From: Parus major
Taxonomy: Eukaryota > Chordata > Aves > Passeriformes > Paridae
NCBI RefSeq assembly: GCF_001522545.3
Contig: NC_031769.1
Span: 23,025,419 to 23,089,418, forward strand
Reading direction: 5' to 3'
DNA: 64,000 nucleotides
Made by a program: the position numbers and the translations under genes. Shown in pieces: positions 12,469 through 22,628 of the stretch (position 1 is its first letter; the number at the start of each line of letters is the position of its first letter). The notes beneath the pieces were generated by a model that was not told the origin of the DNA, did not search any database, and worked only from the letters and a program-made list of their open reading frames with translations.

Positions 12469-13972
12469 AATATTTTCTTCTTACTCACCAAAACAACCAC
12501 TGAGTATGAAAACCAAATAAGAGTTACCATGCTGGAAACCCTCCCCCATGCATAAGATGTTCAAATGCTGCAATTTAGTGATACCTTTCATTAAAAAGGC
12601 TCTGTACACATAGTCCTAAATTTAATTTGTTTGCAAACATGACACCCTCATTTTTTTGGTGTGTTTTAGGACAGAAACACCAGGAAAAGATACTCTATTA
12701 TTGATCATTGTGGACTAATAGCTGAAAGAAACCTGGAGTGTGGGCACAGCCTACACAGAAATATGCACAAATCCTACTTTTAGAATTTTACTAACCACAT
12801 GGAAGGCAACACAGGGGTGCACAAAACTACGCCTAAGCAAGGAGGTGCACAAAATTCTTGTCTCATCACTGGTTTAGGCTGTGGGACAGAAAGAAGCAAC
12901 ATTTAGTAATGGGAATGGAGGGGACATTGACACTGTGTAGGTACGGAAAATTTGGAAGAATCTTGCTGGAAATAGCACCTGTGAGCATCACTGAAACCTG
13001 TTTACATGAAGGATACGAATGGGAAGGCTGGTGTGAGCATGGACGGGGGAAGAGAAAAGGGCTGCACCAGATGGATTGCTATTAACACTTCACTAGCTGG
13101 CTGTGGTGATTTTTTTCCTTGGCTATTGGGTCTGGTTTTCTCTGCAGAATTATGTAGTAGTGACTAAGAAAAAAAAAGGTTGGTGGGAGATAGAATTTTC
13201 TTCTTTCATTACTTAGAACACCCTGTTCTCTGCTGAGAAGAGCACAGTGCCAGGCTGTGGGTGTTCTAGGAGCTATACTTAATACATCTTTTGTTATTCA
13301 GCATTTTTTAGTTGCTGCTGAACCACTCCTGTAGAAGAGAACACATACAGGCTTAGATATCACTAAGAAGAATTGCACTCTGAAGTCTTATTTAAAGGTG
13401 TACAAAGAGTTTTGATCATAGCACTTTCTTTTTCACTTATGCAATTCCTACATCCTACACATATGGCAGTAATGAGTAAAGGTGCTAAAATATTAGAACT
13501 ATACCAGTAATATAAGGAGAGCAAGGGCATGGGTTTGAGCACAGTCCCACAGCTGTCTGTGCTATCTAATTATAAATATGATTCCAGGCATGGTATTAGC
13601 AACAGTGCTTTGCCCAGCCAGAGAACAGGCTTTCTCAGTTTACTAGTGTGAAGCCCCACATGGTTTGGCAGGAAAGACTGGAGTATGATTAAACCTATGG
13701 CATGTCAAATGGAATTCCTTCCTGAAGAGATTTGGAAAAGGAGGTAATTTGAAAAATTCTTGGTCCTTTGAATCCAGGCCCTTGCTACCACAAGGACCCC
13801 ATTAGAGAAATATTTTCCCTAACCCTGCCAAGATTCTTAGATTTCTTGGTTTTGTTCCTGCCATTCCCACTGGAAAGATGTTCCAGAATGTGACCATTAA
13901 TGCAGCCCTTTGCAAACTTTTCTCCTGAATACTCTCATTTATAACCTGATCCTACTATATTAGACAACATAC

Positions 13973-13979
13973 AGCACCA
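13973..13979 (-). promoter_or_regulatory. miR-29 seed match (7-mer)
   Basis: The transcript strand reads TGGTGCT, complementary to miR-29 bases 2-8. Comparable matches lie at 8776-8782 and 6955-6961, and a fourth at 7271-7277 inside a CR1. CDK6 is a documented miR-29 target in mammals. Roughly one such 7-mer is expected by chance in 13 kb, so three non-repeat copies are suggestive only. Confidence 0.35.
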
Positions 13980-15168
13980 TGTTGCAGAAGCTCTGCTTCT
14001 GACTCCATAAGCCAGTCCCTGTTTTTCTCTGCTGCTTGCTTAGCTCTTTGATACTACGACTGGGAAATACTGCTCCAGTAGCTAAATTACCGGTGATTTC
14101 CACATTCTCATTAGTTTTTGGGCCAACCTTTGGCTTAAAGTATTCCCTTCCCTCCTTTCTGTTTTTACCCGAGTAATGTATCTACATTCTCATATTCTCT
14201 ATTCTTTAGCTTTGCTAAGCTTAATAGAACAGATTCTTACATGGAACAGATGCACATTTTTATCTGAGAGTTTTAAGCCTAATTTGGAAAATATCATCTC
14301 CTCCTCTATATTTTCACCCTGTGTTAGTTGGTGGAGAGCTCTGGGAGAGCTCCCTGACACACCAGCTGAATGCACTGATAAGGTATGTATGACAGACAGC
14401 TCCGCGCTAGGTAAAATGTGGAATGTTTTCAAAAGTGCTAAACTCTGTAAAAAACTTTTCTAATTACTACTGTTGCAAGAGTCTCCTGACTTTTGTCTCT
14501 GTTTGTGGTTCTACTTAGTGTTTAAAAATGGTTAGCAAAACTTTCACTCTGGCCCATCCTTCTCTGTGAATGTTAAAAATTATTCACACTTGGGTCCACT
14601 AACCCATGCTGGAATAGGGCTGGGACAACACCAGTGCAGTGGGTCTGCAGCTGGGTGTAGGAACAAAGAGAATGATAAAGGCAAGGCCAACATTAGAAGG
14701 TTTGCTGCTGTGACTGCTCCCTGGCTTCAGCTTCCTGCTCACAGAGCTTCCGAAATTCTGATGTTACGGATCTGTGATATCTCTGTGTGCAGCTGCTTTG
14801 TGTATGCTTTTGCCAGGCCTAATTTGCAACTTGCCTGTTCATGCTGGTTAAGTTTTGCATAGGCTCATTCTGGGCTTAAAGAAAAGCACAGGCCACTGCA
14901 TGCAAGCACGCAAGTGGTCCTTTTAACATCGGGCTCGTTTAAAGTAGACCTAATTTAACCATATGTCACAAAGTTAAATGTCTAACAGTAACAAAAAGCT
15001 TTATCCAGGAGACAGGTAAGATCCACTTACTATCCTAGCAGTGGACCATGACCCAGACAGTGCAGCAGATACCTGAAACGGAGTTAACAGTGACATTCGC
15101 CACAGGAGCGAGAGACCTGCCCGTGAAATGGCAGATGTGACAAGTTCCCCTGTCACAACTGGAAAAGT

Positions 15169-15174
15169 TTTATT
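15169..15174 (-). terminator. Candidate proximal poly(A) signal AATAAA of CDK6
   Basis: The minus strand reads GGGCAATAAAACTTTTCC. It is followed within about 15 nt by a G/T-containing stretch (CAGTTGTGACAGGGG) that could act as the downstream element. Use of this site would give a short 3' UTR of about 1.6 kb that lacks the miR-29, miR-124, miR-16 and miR-26 matches further left. AATAAA occurs often by chance in AT-rich DNA, so RNA evidence is needed. Confidence 0.4.
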
Positions 15175-16431
15175 GCCCAACTCACTGCTACAGACCTGCT
15201 TCTGCCAAGCATGCCATGGAAAAGGATACAATGCTGGCTCACCACCTAGACAAGATGAAATAGAGACGAAGAAGAGAGAAGCCTAAGGGACTGTCACAGG
15301 AGTAAGCAAAGCTGGCTGCCTCACTTAGCATCAGTTATACCCATTGGACTAGTATTTTCCCCCAAGTCATGTCCAGGTAAATGCACTGAAGTCATGCTAG
15401 GGAACAGCTTCTGTGGATTTAAAATATTTCTTTTTCCCCAGTACAGTATTAAAAAAATAAAAGTTTCTTTTCAAAATACTGAAAATATATTTTAGTTAAG
15501 GTAAAAATACTAAATATAAAAATTTCAGGTAATATTTAAAATAACTGTGCTATAAAGAAAAGTAAATTGCTTAGTTATTTTGACATTCAATAATGGCACA
15601 TTAACCTTAGTGGAGAGGCATGTGCTAGTAACCCCACATGGTGGTTTAGGAGAGAAGGTCATGCATTTCTGCATAGAAAACAAGCCTGCTTAGTAAGTGA
15701 CATGTGAGGGATTTTGAGCATTATTGTTCATGCATTTGTGATGTATTGGGGGGTGTTGCAGGTAAGGCAGCACAGTAAAGAGTACAATGCAGCACAAATA
15801 CTTCTCTGTGCTAATTACAGGTATAGGATTCTCTGCTTCTGAACCAGAAATATTTTTTCTATTTTTGTTTTTGGCTGACAATGAGAATAGGTTGAAGGTG
15901 AAAATCTATTGATTTTCATTGGCTCTGCTCATGTCTTTGAGCTAGACATTAAAAATTATTTGGAATGAGATGAAGAAAATATGCTTGCAGCTGTTTCCAG
16001 AGGGGAATGATGGGTTAGACGATGGACTAGAACGTGTCTGCATTTCAACACAGAAAGACCATTTGGAAATTGAAGCAGTAAGAACAGGACAGTTTTTTTG
16101 AAACATGCACACAAACACAGCTAGATAATAACTTGTTTGTGTATGAAAAAACCTAAAAGCTGAGACATTTCTTATGATCTTCATCATAATCACTGTTCTT
16201 TTTATAGAACAACGAAATGATAAATTAATTCATCCAAATTTTCAAGTGGGGAAGCACCTGCATATATGCTATGGATGAACAGTAGCTGGCTGTATTAACA
16301 TGTCTCAGTTAACTGCAGGTTGCAGAGATCTGGTATTTCATTGCCATTCTTTAAATATCACAGAATAATAACAATAATAAAGTACCAAATCATGCGTCAG
16401 CAGCTACAGAGAGAGAGATTGCATCATATTT

Positions 16432-16439
16432 TGGCAGTG
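16432..16439 (-). promoter_or_regulatory. miR-34/449 8-mer seed match in the CDK6 3' UTR
   Basis: The transcript strand reads CACTGCCA, complementary to miR-34/449 bases 2-8 with an A opposite base 1. It lies about 350 nt after the stop codon, so it would be kept in both the short and long UTR. CDK6 is an established miR-34/449 target in mammals. Whether it functions in this species is an inference. Confidence 0.5.
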
Positions 16440-16788
16440 ACTCAATCATCAAACACTGGCAGCATTCAGTATCAGAAGGATAAAATGGCAGCAAAACTGG
16501 TCAGCAGCTTCTCTTCATCTGGAGTTTTCCCAGGTAGATAAACAAAACAAAAACAAAACAAACATAAAGCTGCAACAGGAGCAGGTCAAAGCCCTGGCCC
16601 TTGCATTGCTCTGATAAAAGTAAACTAGATTGAATTCCATGGATAAGCACATCACAATCCCAAAATAAAAGGTAAGTGCATAAAACCTCCAAATAACGAT
16701 CTTGCTAGGACAGCTACGTGGTTTGTATGGGACAGTGGCCTTGTCAGCTACATGTCTTGTTCATTTATCATTCATCTTCAGTCAGCAC

Positions 16789-16935
16789 TTATGATGCATT
16801 CACCTCACTGGAGTTTTGGCTGGATGACACATGGCAGTCCAGATTCTCCTTGAATTTCTCCAGATCATGGAAATACGGGTGAGAGAGGGCAACATACGCA
16901 GATATTCTCTTGGCTGGGTTGAACGCTAAGCATTT
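16789..16935 (-). CDS. CDK6: CDK6 terminal coding exon with stop codon (about residues 279-326)
   Basis: After an acceptor TACTTTCAG, the minus strand reads KCLAFNPAKRISAYVALSHP, then YFHDLEKFKENLDCH, then a tail ending VNAS, followed by TAA at 16791-16789. FNPAKRISAxxALSHPYF is kinase subdomain XI, with the Arg that pairs with the APE Glu. It contributes 48 residues, so the four visible exons total 147 codons, the same as human CDK6 from V180 to the end. The core is highly conserved. The tail (CHVSSSQNSSEVNAS) keeps the SQN-SE-N pattern of human but differs at several positions. The entry phase of 0 matches the preceding exon. Confidence 0.96.
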   Translation of the reverse strand, partial: KCLAFNPAKRISAYVALSHPYFHDLEKFKENLDCHVSSSQNSSEVNAS

Positions 16936-18582
16936 CTGAAAGTAGGAGAAGTAGTTATTTTTAACTAAAATGTACAGTTAACAGTGCTATCATTGCATAC
17001 ACACATTAATGCATACCACCTTCAGTTAATGATCAGTATGAGACACAACAAGGTCTCAGAAAGTGGTGCAAAATGACCATCCATATTAAAACAAGCAGCA
17101 GAGTCACAGTATAAGAGTATGGCCACCTCAAAAATTACATGCTAGAAAATTCAAGTATTCACAGTTTATGAAATCTCAGCATACAGGTTTTCTTGAATTC
17201 ACATGCACAGGACAGCCTTCATCTACTAATGTTGTGTGTTCAGTTTCTTCCTCTTCTTCCTAGCTACACTTTGATGGCCCTCCTTCCAGATCTGTATCCC
17301 AGCCTTTGTCCAGCCAGCACTGAAATCTCTCCCCCAGCCTTGCATTTATGCATTATTCTTTCTGTCATTCACCTCCATGTATTATTCTTCCTACTATTCT
17401 TGTCTAACCAATTCCTAGTCCTACTTTATTTTCTTGTATCGGAGCTTCTATCATTTAACTTCTGAAATTCAATTCAGTGACTTCCAGCTCTACTCTGCCT
17501 TTTCATCTGTGGCTCCCAGTTATCATCTCTGCCTAGCAGGAACAGATTTCTTTGCTACCTCACCTTCTAGGCATAGATATTTATCTCCTTCCTCCTTCCA
17601 TCCCTGCCTTCCCTCTTGCCTCACACTCATTGAGCTCTCAGCCATATTCCTTACTGCTCCCAGAATCTAATTCTTGTCCCATGTTTAGCTTCCACTTCCA
17701 GGCTGTCTGCAAGCACAACAGATTTTTCTCATAGCAGTGTTTCTCCTGTGTCATTTCAAGAGTCCAGCTTTCTACAGGTGGGAGCTGCCATCATGAGGAC
17801 ACTGCAGGATCCTTTACTATTGAGATAACCTTGGCCAGAGACAGAAGTTCCTGAAGAGATATATCAATTTTTTCAAGAATTGCACTACCAAGCTCATATG
17901 AACCAAGGTCTTTAAAGGACTTCCAGAGAACAAATTTAACTAGATTCCAACAAGCACAACAAGAAGCATATTGATGCAAGGTCATTCCCTATATTCCACA
18001 TCAAGACTGATGGACTTCAGGACTGGAGTTTCTAATTATCTATAACAATGATGGAAATAGCTGTACCAGCCCAATTCTTTTGCTTCTGTTCAGCCTTGCC
18101 ATTTGCAAGAGGCAGTAACTGGTGAATTCCAAGTGTCAAGTTTTCAGCATCCAGTAGAAGGCCAGCAGATGTAATTTGCCATTACAGCCTATTTCCCGCT
18201 TCATACTGGGTCCGCACAATACCGCAAGAAATGGTCGATCCATTTTTGTACTCTCACAAGGCCAATCCTGTAAGAATGGCTGCATCAGTGGCACTGCAGT
18301 GGCCACTAATGAGGATCTAATCATAAGGTCTAACAACAGGTCAAACAGATACGTCCCTGTCCCAGTTTCCTAATCTTGAGCTATTCTCAGCTCTGACACC
18401 TCTTGAGCCAAAGGCGGTGTCTTTGTGCTGTTGTTTCACAGATTAACACAAATTGTCTCATCTATTTTTTGACTTTTTTTTACCAATTCCATTAAATGGA
18501 AACCTCATTTTTTCTTGGCAAGTTGCATGCACAGTGGGAACTATCAGTCATATGAAGTGGGGAACAACAAATAGAAACTCAC
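16936..18582 (-). other. CDK6: CDK6 last intron (1,647 bp)
   Basis: It lies between the 136-bp exon and the terminal exon, with GTGAGT at the donor and TTTCAG at the acceptor. About 17217-17720 is strongly pyrimidine-rich on the plus strand, so purine-rich in the transcript. I see no gene, tRNA or named repeat in it. Confidence 0.9.
17217..17720. other. Pyrimidine-rich block in the last CDK6 intron
   Basis: About 500 bp are dominated by C and T on the plus strand (for example CTCCTTCCTCCTTCCATCCC near 17585), so the transcript is purine-rich here. There is no simple period and no known repeat. It could be a decayed mobile element or a strand-asymmetric intronic tract. Confidence 0.5.
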
Positions 18583-18718
18583 AAGAAGCAAGTCTTTGCC
18601 TACTTCATCAATATCTGGCACAAATTTTTCAATAGGTTGTGCGGGTCTGGAAGTAAAAGCATTTCTTGGAAGGGCAACATCATTAGGCCAGTCCTCTTCC
18701 TCTGGGAGTCCAATTACA
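18583..18718 (-). CDS. CDK6: CDK6 coding exon, C-lobe (about residues 233-278)
   Basis: The reverse strand encodes the last base of an Asp codon and then 45 residues, starting VIGLPEEEDWPNDVALPRNA and ending VGKDLLL. VIGLPxEEDWPxDVALPR and AQPIEKFVxDIDExGKDLLL are CDK6-diagnostic strings of the C-lobe; CDK4 differs clearly here. The exon is 136 bp, with acceptor TTTATTTCACAG before 18718 and donor GTGAGT after 18583, and it leaves in phase 0. Substitutions against human cluster in the solvent-exposed FTSRPAQP and FVPD segments, as expected for an orthologue under constraint. The reading frame has no interruption. Confidence 0.96.
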
Positions 18719-21700
18719 CTGTGAAATAAAAACATAATGTTAGGTCTGAACATTTATGCAGTTTCCCCTTCTTATTGATTACACTGAGTGGCATTTTTAA
18801 AGTATTTTTGATTAAATGAGCTTAAATGTTTAATTGTACAGTACTGCAATAATCTCTGTGAATAGAACCTGTTAAATGTAGGTCCTCAATTTGCTTGGTA
18901 GAAATAATTTTGTGGGTAGCGCAATTTTCCGGCCTAAGTCTCAATCTTCTGAGTCTTTTTAATTGAAAAAAGGCTGAGTGCTTTAGAAAAAAGTTGCTTA
19001 GCTCTTGACTGGATGGTGCAACATATGTCACTCCAGGATGATTAAAAGCAGTAAGTTTCAAAGGGGAATTGCATGCAAGGATCTTTTTTCACAAGAATAG
19101 GGACTGAGAGAAGAGAGTGGGTCAAGATGAGGGTAAGGCAATAAAAGGGATGTTTCATAATGCTTCAAAGCTATGTGCAGTAATTGTTGCCCAAATTTAA
19201 ACAATTATTTGCTTCACAATACAGGTTTTAAAGTCTCAATTTAGAAGTGGAAAGGCACTTGAGTGTCTTTTGTGGTTTTGCTTTCAATTGTATTTTAGTT
19301 TTTCTTTACTCTTTAATAGAATATTTTAGTTTCTTTAAATACTGTATTTCTTTATTCTCTAAATGATAGAAGAGATTTGTACTTATTAAATAATCATGCT
19401 GAGGTCTAAAACTCAAATTAATTAATTAGTAGGTAAACCACCAATGATGAAATATGTCATACATTTCACATTTTAGTCTGATGCTAATATTTGTGGGGTT
19501 GAAAACCAGTTTCAGATGGAAATTCTAGAAAAGATCATACATTACTTGCTTGGTTTCAGGGAAAATAAATTTTTATAACCTGTAAAATCGAGATTTTCAA
19601 TGGAAACGCTGACAGGGTAAGACAAGAAAGGACAGAAAAACAATGTCACTCAATATTGGGCCTGCACAAAGGCCAGTGCCACTAGGGAGCAGCATTGACC
19701 TTTTTTCTCACTGAGTTTGTGGCAAGGCTGGGTGAGGCCCTGGGCCAACCCCACCGAGGCACATCACAGGTTACCCCAGCGAACGTAATGGAATTATCCC
19801 ACCTCTACCTACATGGATTTTAGACTGTAATTTGGCTCACCTAAAATACCACTGAAAATGAGTATGTCCTCAGCATGGCTGGAAAGGCAAAGCAATTACA
19901 GCCTCAGGACAATTAAATCCTACTACATCTGGACACATCACAGCTCTTGGGAAATGCTAAGTTAAATCTGTATGAAAAACCACACTTGCCATTTATCAGG
20001 TGCAGCGTGGGTATGGGGCAGCCCCCTTGGCTTTTTGATTAGATATTTCAGGATCTGGCCCCACATTAAATATAATACAAACAACATCAGAGATGGGAGA
20101 GTTAAGTATTTGAAATAATAATGACATTTAACCTGTCATTCAAATGGGTTTGGTTAGTCCCACTGTTTTTAATGATTGCATGGCAGAGCATGAGCAGGCC
20201 AGAATAAGCACAGGCACAGGCAAAGAATCCAGGAGGCAGCTTGTCAGAGAGGGGTGGGCTGAACAAGACAGAGTGGAGAGACATTTTTGGTTACACACAC
20301 GTAGTAAGCACTCAAAACCCCTTAATAATGAATGTCTGAGTAGCTGCTCCCACTCTAACAGTCTGGTAGTATCACTAGTATGTGGTAGTATGGTAGTATC
20401 ACCATTTGAGTGACTAAGTTTGAGAAGAGCTTGGATAAATTTCACCTCCTGCCAAAGGAGCTTCAGGCCTGGTCTTGAGAAATGCTGAGTACTTTCCACT
20501 CCCATTGATCACAATGGGAGACAAGTCTGTTCAAACCATTGCAGTTTAGCCTGAAATCTATGGGGATATGCCACATGATGCTAGTGTTTTCCCAGAAAAG
20601 CAGGAAAATGTTTTGAGCCGTGTATGAGGGATTTACCCTCATACATAGTGGAATTTTACTGACACAAATCACACTGCACATGCAAAGCAAAGGCAGACCA
20701 CAGCCCCATTATCTGAAAGGATGCATCAGTCCAGATTGCACGAAAATCCTGACACTTCCTTCTGTCCAAATTCATCTCCAGAATGAGTCACTACTGTAGA
20801 AAGAAACAACCCTCCTACAAGAAGAGCTAGGCCTAACTGTAGGGGGTTTTCCAGCTGTGAAAACACAAAATAAACACTATTTAGCACAACCCCTCAGAAC
20901 CCAAGACAGAAACTTTTCAACCACTTAGGAAGAACTGTACAAAAGAAGCAAACCCAAACTTTCTCTTTAAGTAGATGTGCAATAAGGAATTTCTTCTAAA
21001 TTTAGCATGGCATTTTTTTTTCTTAGTGAATTCTTTTCTGCACAGGTAATCTCAGCCCCTAGGGATGGAAAGATCCCTGTTGGAGGCTGTCACTAGCAGC
21101 TATGCATTTAATCCCGGCCCAGTTCATTTTCATTTTCCTCTTAAAAGTCACAAATGAAAGACATCACAGCTATGTCTTTTTTAATTGTAAAGTATGTTGT
21201 ATGTATCAAAGCTGTCTTCATTTAATAAAGCAGGATATTGCAGGACTGAAGTAGTACTTTTGGCAGAAGAAGAAAAAGTAAACTTTAAGGACTGACTTTT
21301 CTGGATTGGGCAGGAAGAGCTGTTTAGCGCATGACAAATTAACCACACAAGTGAGTCACATACTCATGGTATGGTATGCAGGAAGGGGAAGTCAACTGTG
21401 AGAAATCAAGACCTGCAATTTAGGAACCCCACATTAAATAATGAAAATGTTTAGAAACAGATCTGTTGTTATTTGAGAACTGAAAAAATGGTTAAACAGA
21501 GAAATTCATTAATTTGTTCAGTTTTAGCTTGTCTTAGAAATTGTACTATCTTCTCTTTGGAATAACTTCAAGAAAATAAAATTTTGGAATAATACTTCTC
21601 ATTCTCTCTCCATGCTATCTACTTCTTATTTCACTCGGATCCCTGGATCCCTTCAGCCTCTCCATACAGAAAGGGAAGACAGAGGTGCAGAGACAAACAG

Positions 21701-22577
21701 ACATTCTTTTTCTAGATTTGTACCAGCTCTGTGTGGCTTTGATTTCCTAACTACATGGAATGTACATCAGATCTTAAATTTACATGCCTCTTAAAAATGC
21801 AAAAATGTTCCTTACTCTGAAGAGCTTTTACAAGAAAAAGTAATATAATCCTACTTAATTATCATATTGGTAATATCAATAACTTAATTTTGGATGAGAA
21901 ATATTCCACCTCAGAGAGTTCAGAGTCTACCTGCCTCCTTAATAATGTATTTGATGTATTTGAAAAACACAAATGCCTAGAACTGTACAATAGTTTTAAA
22001 ATAGTCAATTAATCTCTGAGAAAGCATATGTTAAAATTAGCTCTCACCTTCCAGACCAAAATAAGGACTATTAATAGGCTACACAGTGTATTTTAAAAGC
22101 TAACATATTTTTGGATGTTTCAAAGTCTTTTCTGCAAAGATGCTGTTGGTAATAACCTTAGAGATTTCAACTTTTAATGTATTCTAATGTTTTCTGCAAT
22201 GCACAAAGAAATAAATCCAAAAAAATAATACCTCTGTGTTTATTTACATGAAGAGAATCTATTGGACTTAACTGTTTATGAGTATGCATGAATGGTACAT
22301 GCACAGTATGTTTAAGAGACTTAAAAAGCCCAAACCCACAAGTCTCATAACTTCCTGATGATGTCTATCAGTTTTGCAGAACTTTATTCCATGTTGCTTC
22401 CTCCTCCCACTCTGACACAGAATACACGGAAATATCATGTTGCATACGGTAGTAATAGGAAATATGTTCTAGGAATACTTTGTTCTAGTCACATTACTGC
22501 ACAAAAACATGGCAAAGAATCTCACAAAGTTCCAATGTTAAACAGATACTGACATAAGGCAACTGGTTATTACTCAC
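18719..22577 (-). other. CDK6: CDK6 intron (3,859 bp)
   Basis: It lies between the 51-bp and 136-bp exons, with GTGAGT and CACAG borders. Contents noted are a GC-richer patch at about 19655-19800, a small tandem duplication at 20364-20402 and a 9-bp perfect inverted repeat at 20499-20520. The minus-strand frame of about 121 codons around 20140-20505 has no recognisable domain and is taken as chance. Confidence 0.9.
20364..20402. repeat. Small tandem duplication of TGGTAGTATCAC
   Basis: TGGTAGTATCAC occurs at 20364-20375 and 20391-20402, with an extra TGGTAGTA at 20383-20390. It is a local replication-slippage product in a CDK6 intron. Confidence 0.85.
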
Positions 22578-22628
22578 TCAAAGATTTTTCCTAGTTGATC
22601 AACATCTGAATTTCCACGGAAGAGTGGT
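22578..22628 (-). CDS. CDK6: CDK6 coding exon, 51 bp (about residues 216-233)
   Basis: The minus strand gives the last base of a Lys codon, then PLFRGNSDVDQLGKIF, then the first two bases of an Asp codon. This matches the CDK4/6 segment PLFxGxSxVDQLGKI, which runs from the end of subdomain IX into the GHI region of the C-lobe. The acceptor is TTTTTTCAG before 22628 and the donor is GTGAGT after 22578. Phases agree with both neighbours: AA|A on entry and GA|T on exit. Differences from human CDK6 as I know it are conservative (N for S in RGNSD, F for L in KIFD). At 51 bp the exon is easily missed by gene finders. Skipping it would remove 17 codons and keep the reading frame. Confidence 0.95.

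Larger units (their letters stand above)
3395..15144 (-). other. CDK6: Probable distal (long) CDK6 3' UTR
   Basis: This stretch holds no credible gene on either strand. It lies directly downstream of the CDK6 terminal exon and contains few recognisable repeats: one CR1 at about 7155-7399 and some ancient relics. Human CDK6 has a 3' UTR of about 10 kb, so a comparably long avian UTR is expected. A candidate end is the AATAAA at 3421-3416. All open frames seen here (up to about 98 codons) lack family features and are treated as chance. The boundary is an inference and transcripts could end earlier. Confidence 0.4.
15145..16788 (-). other. CDK6: Proximal part of the CDK6 3' UTR
   Basis: The sequence directly downstream of the CDK6 stop has no splice-compatible coding continuation. 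It runs about 1.6 kb to the first convincing poly(A) signal on this strand (15174-15169). Human CDK6 is known for a 3' UTR of about 10 kb, so this is probably only the proximal segment. It includes an 8-mer miR-34/449 seed match at 16432-16439. The exact cleavage point is inferred. Confidence 0.6.

Noticed and set aside
12858..13085. Small plus-strand frame in a GC-richer patch of the presumed UTR
   Set aside because: 75 codons with no signal peptide or domain, and antisense to the CDK6 UTR.
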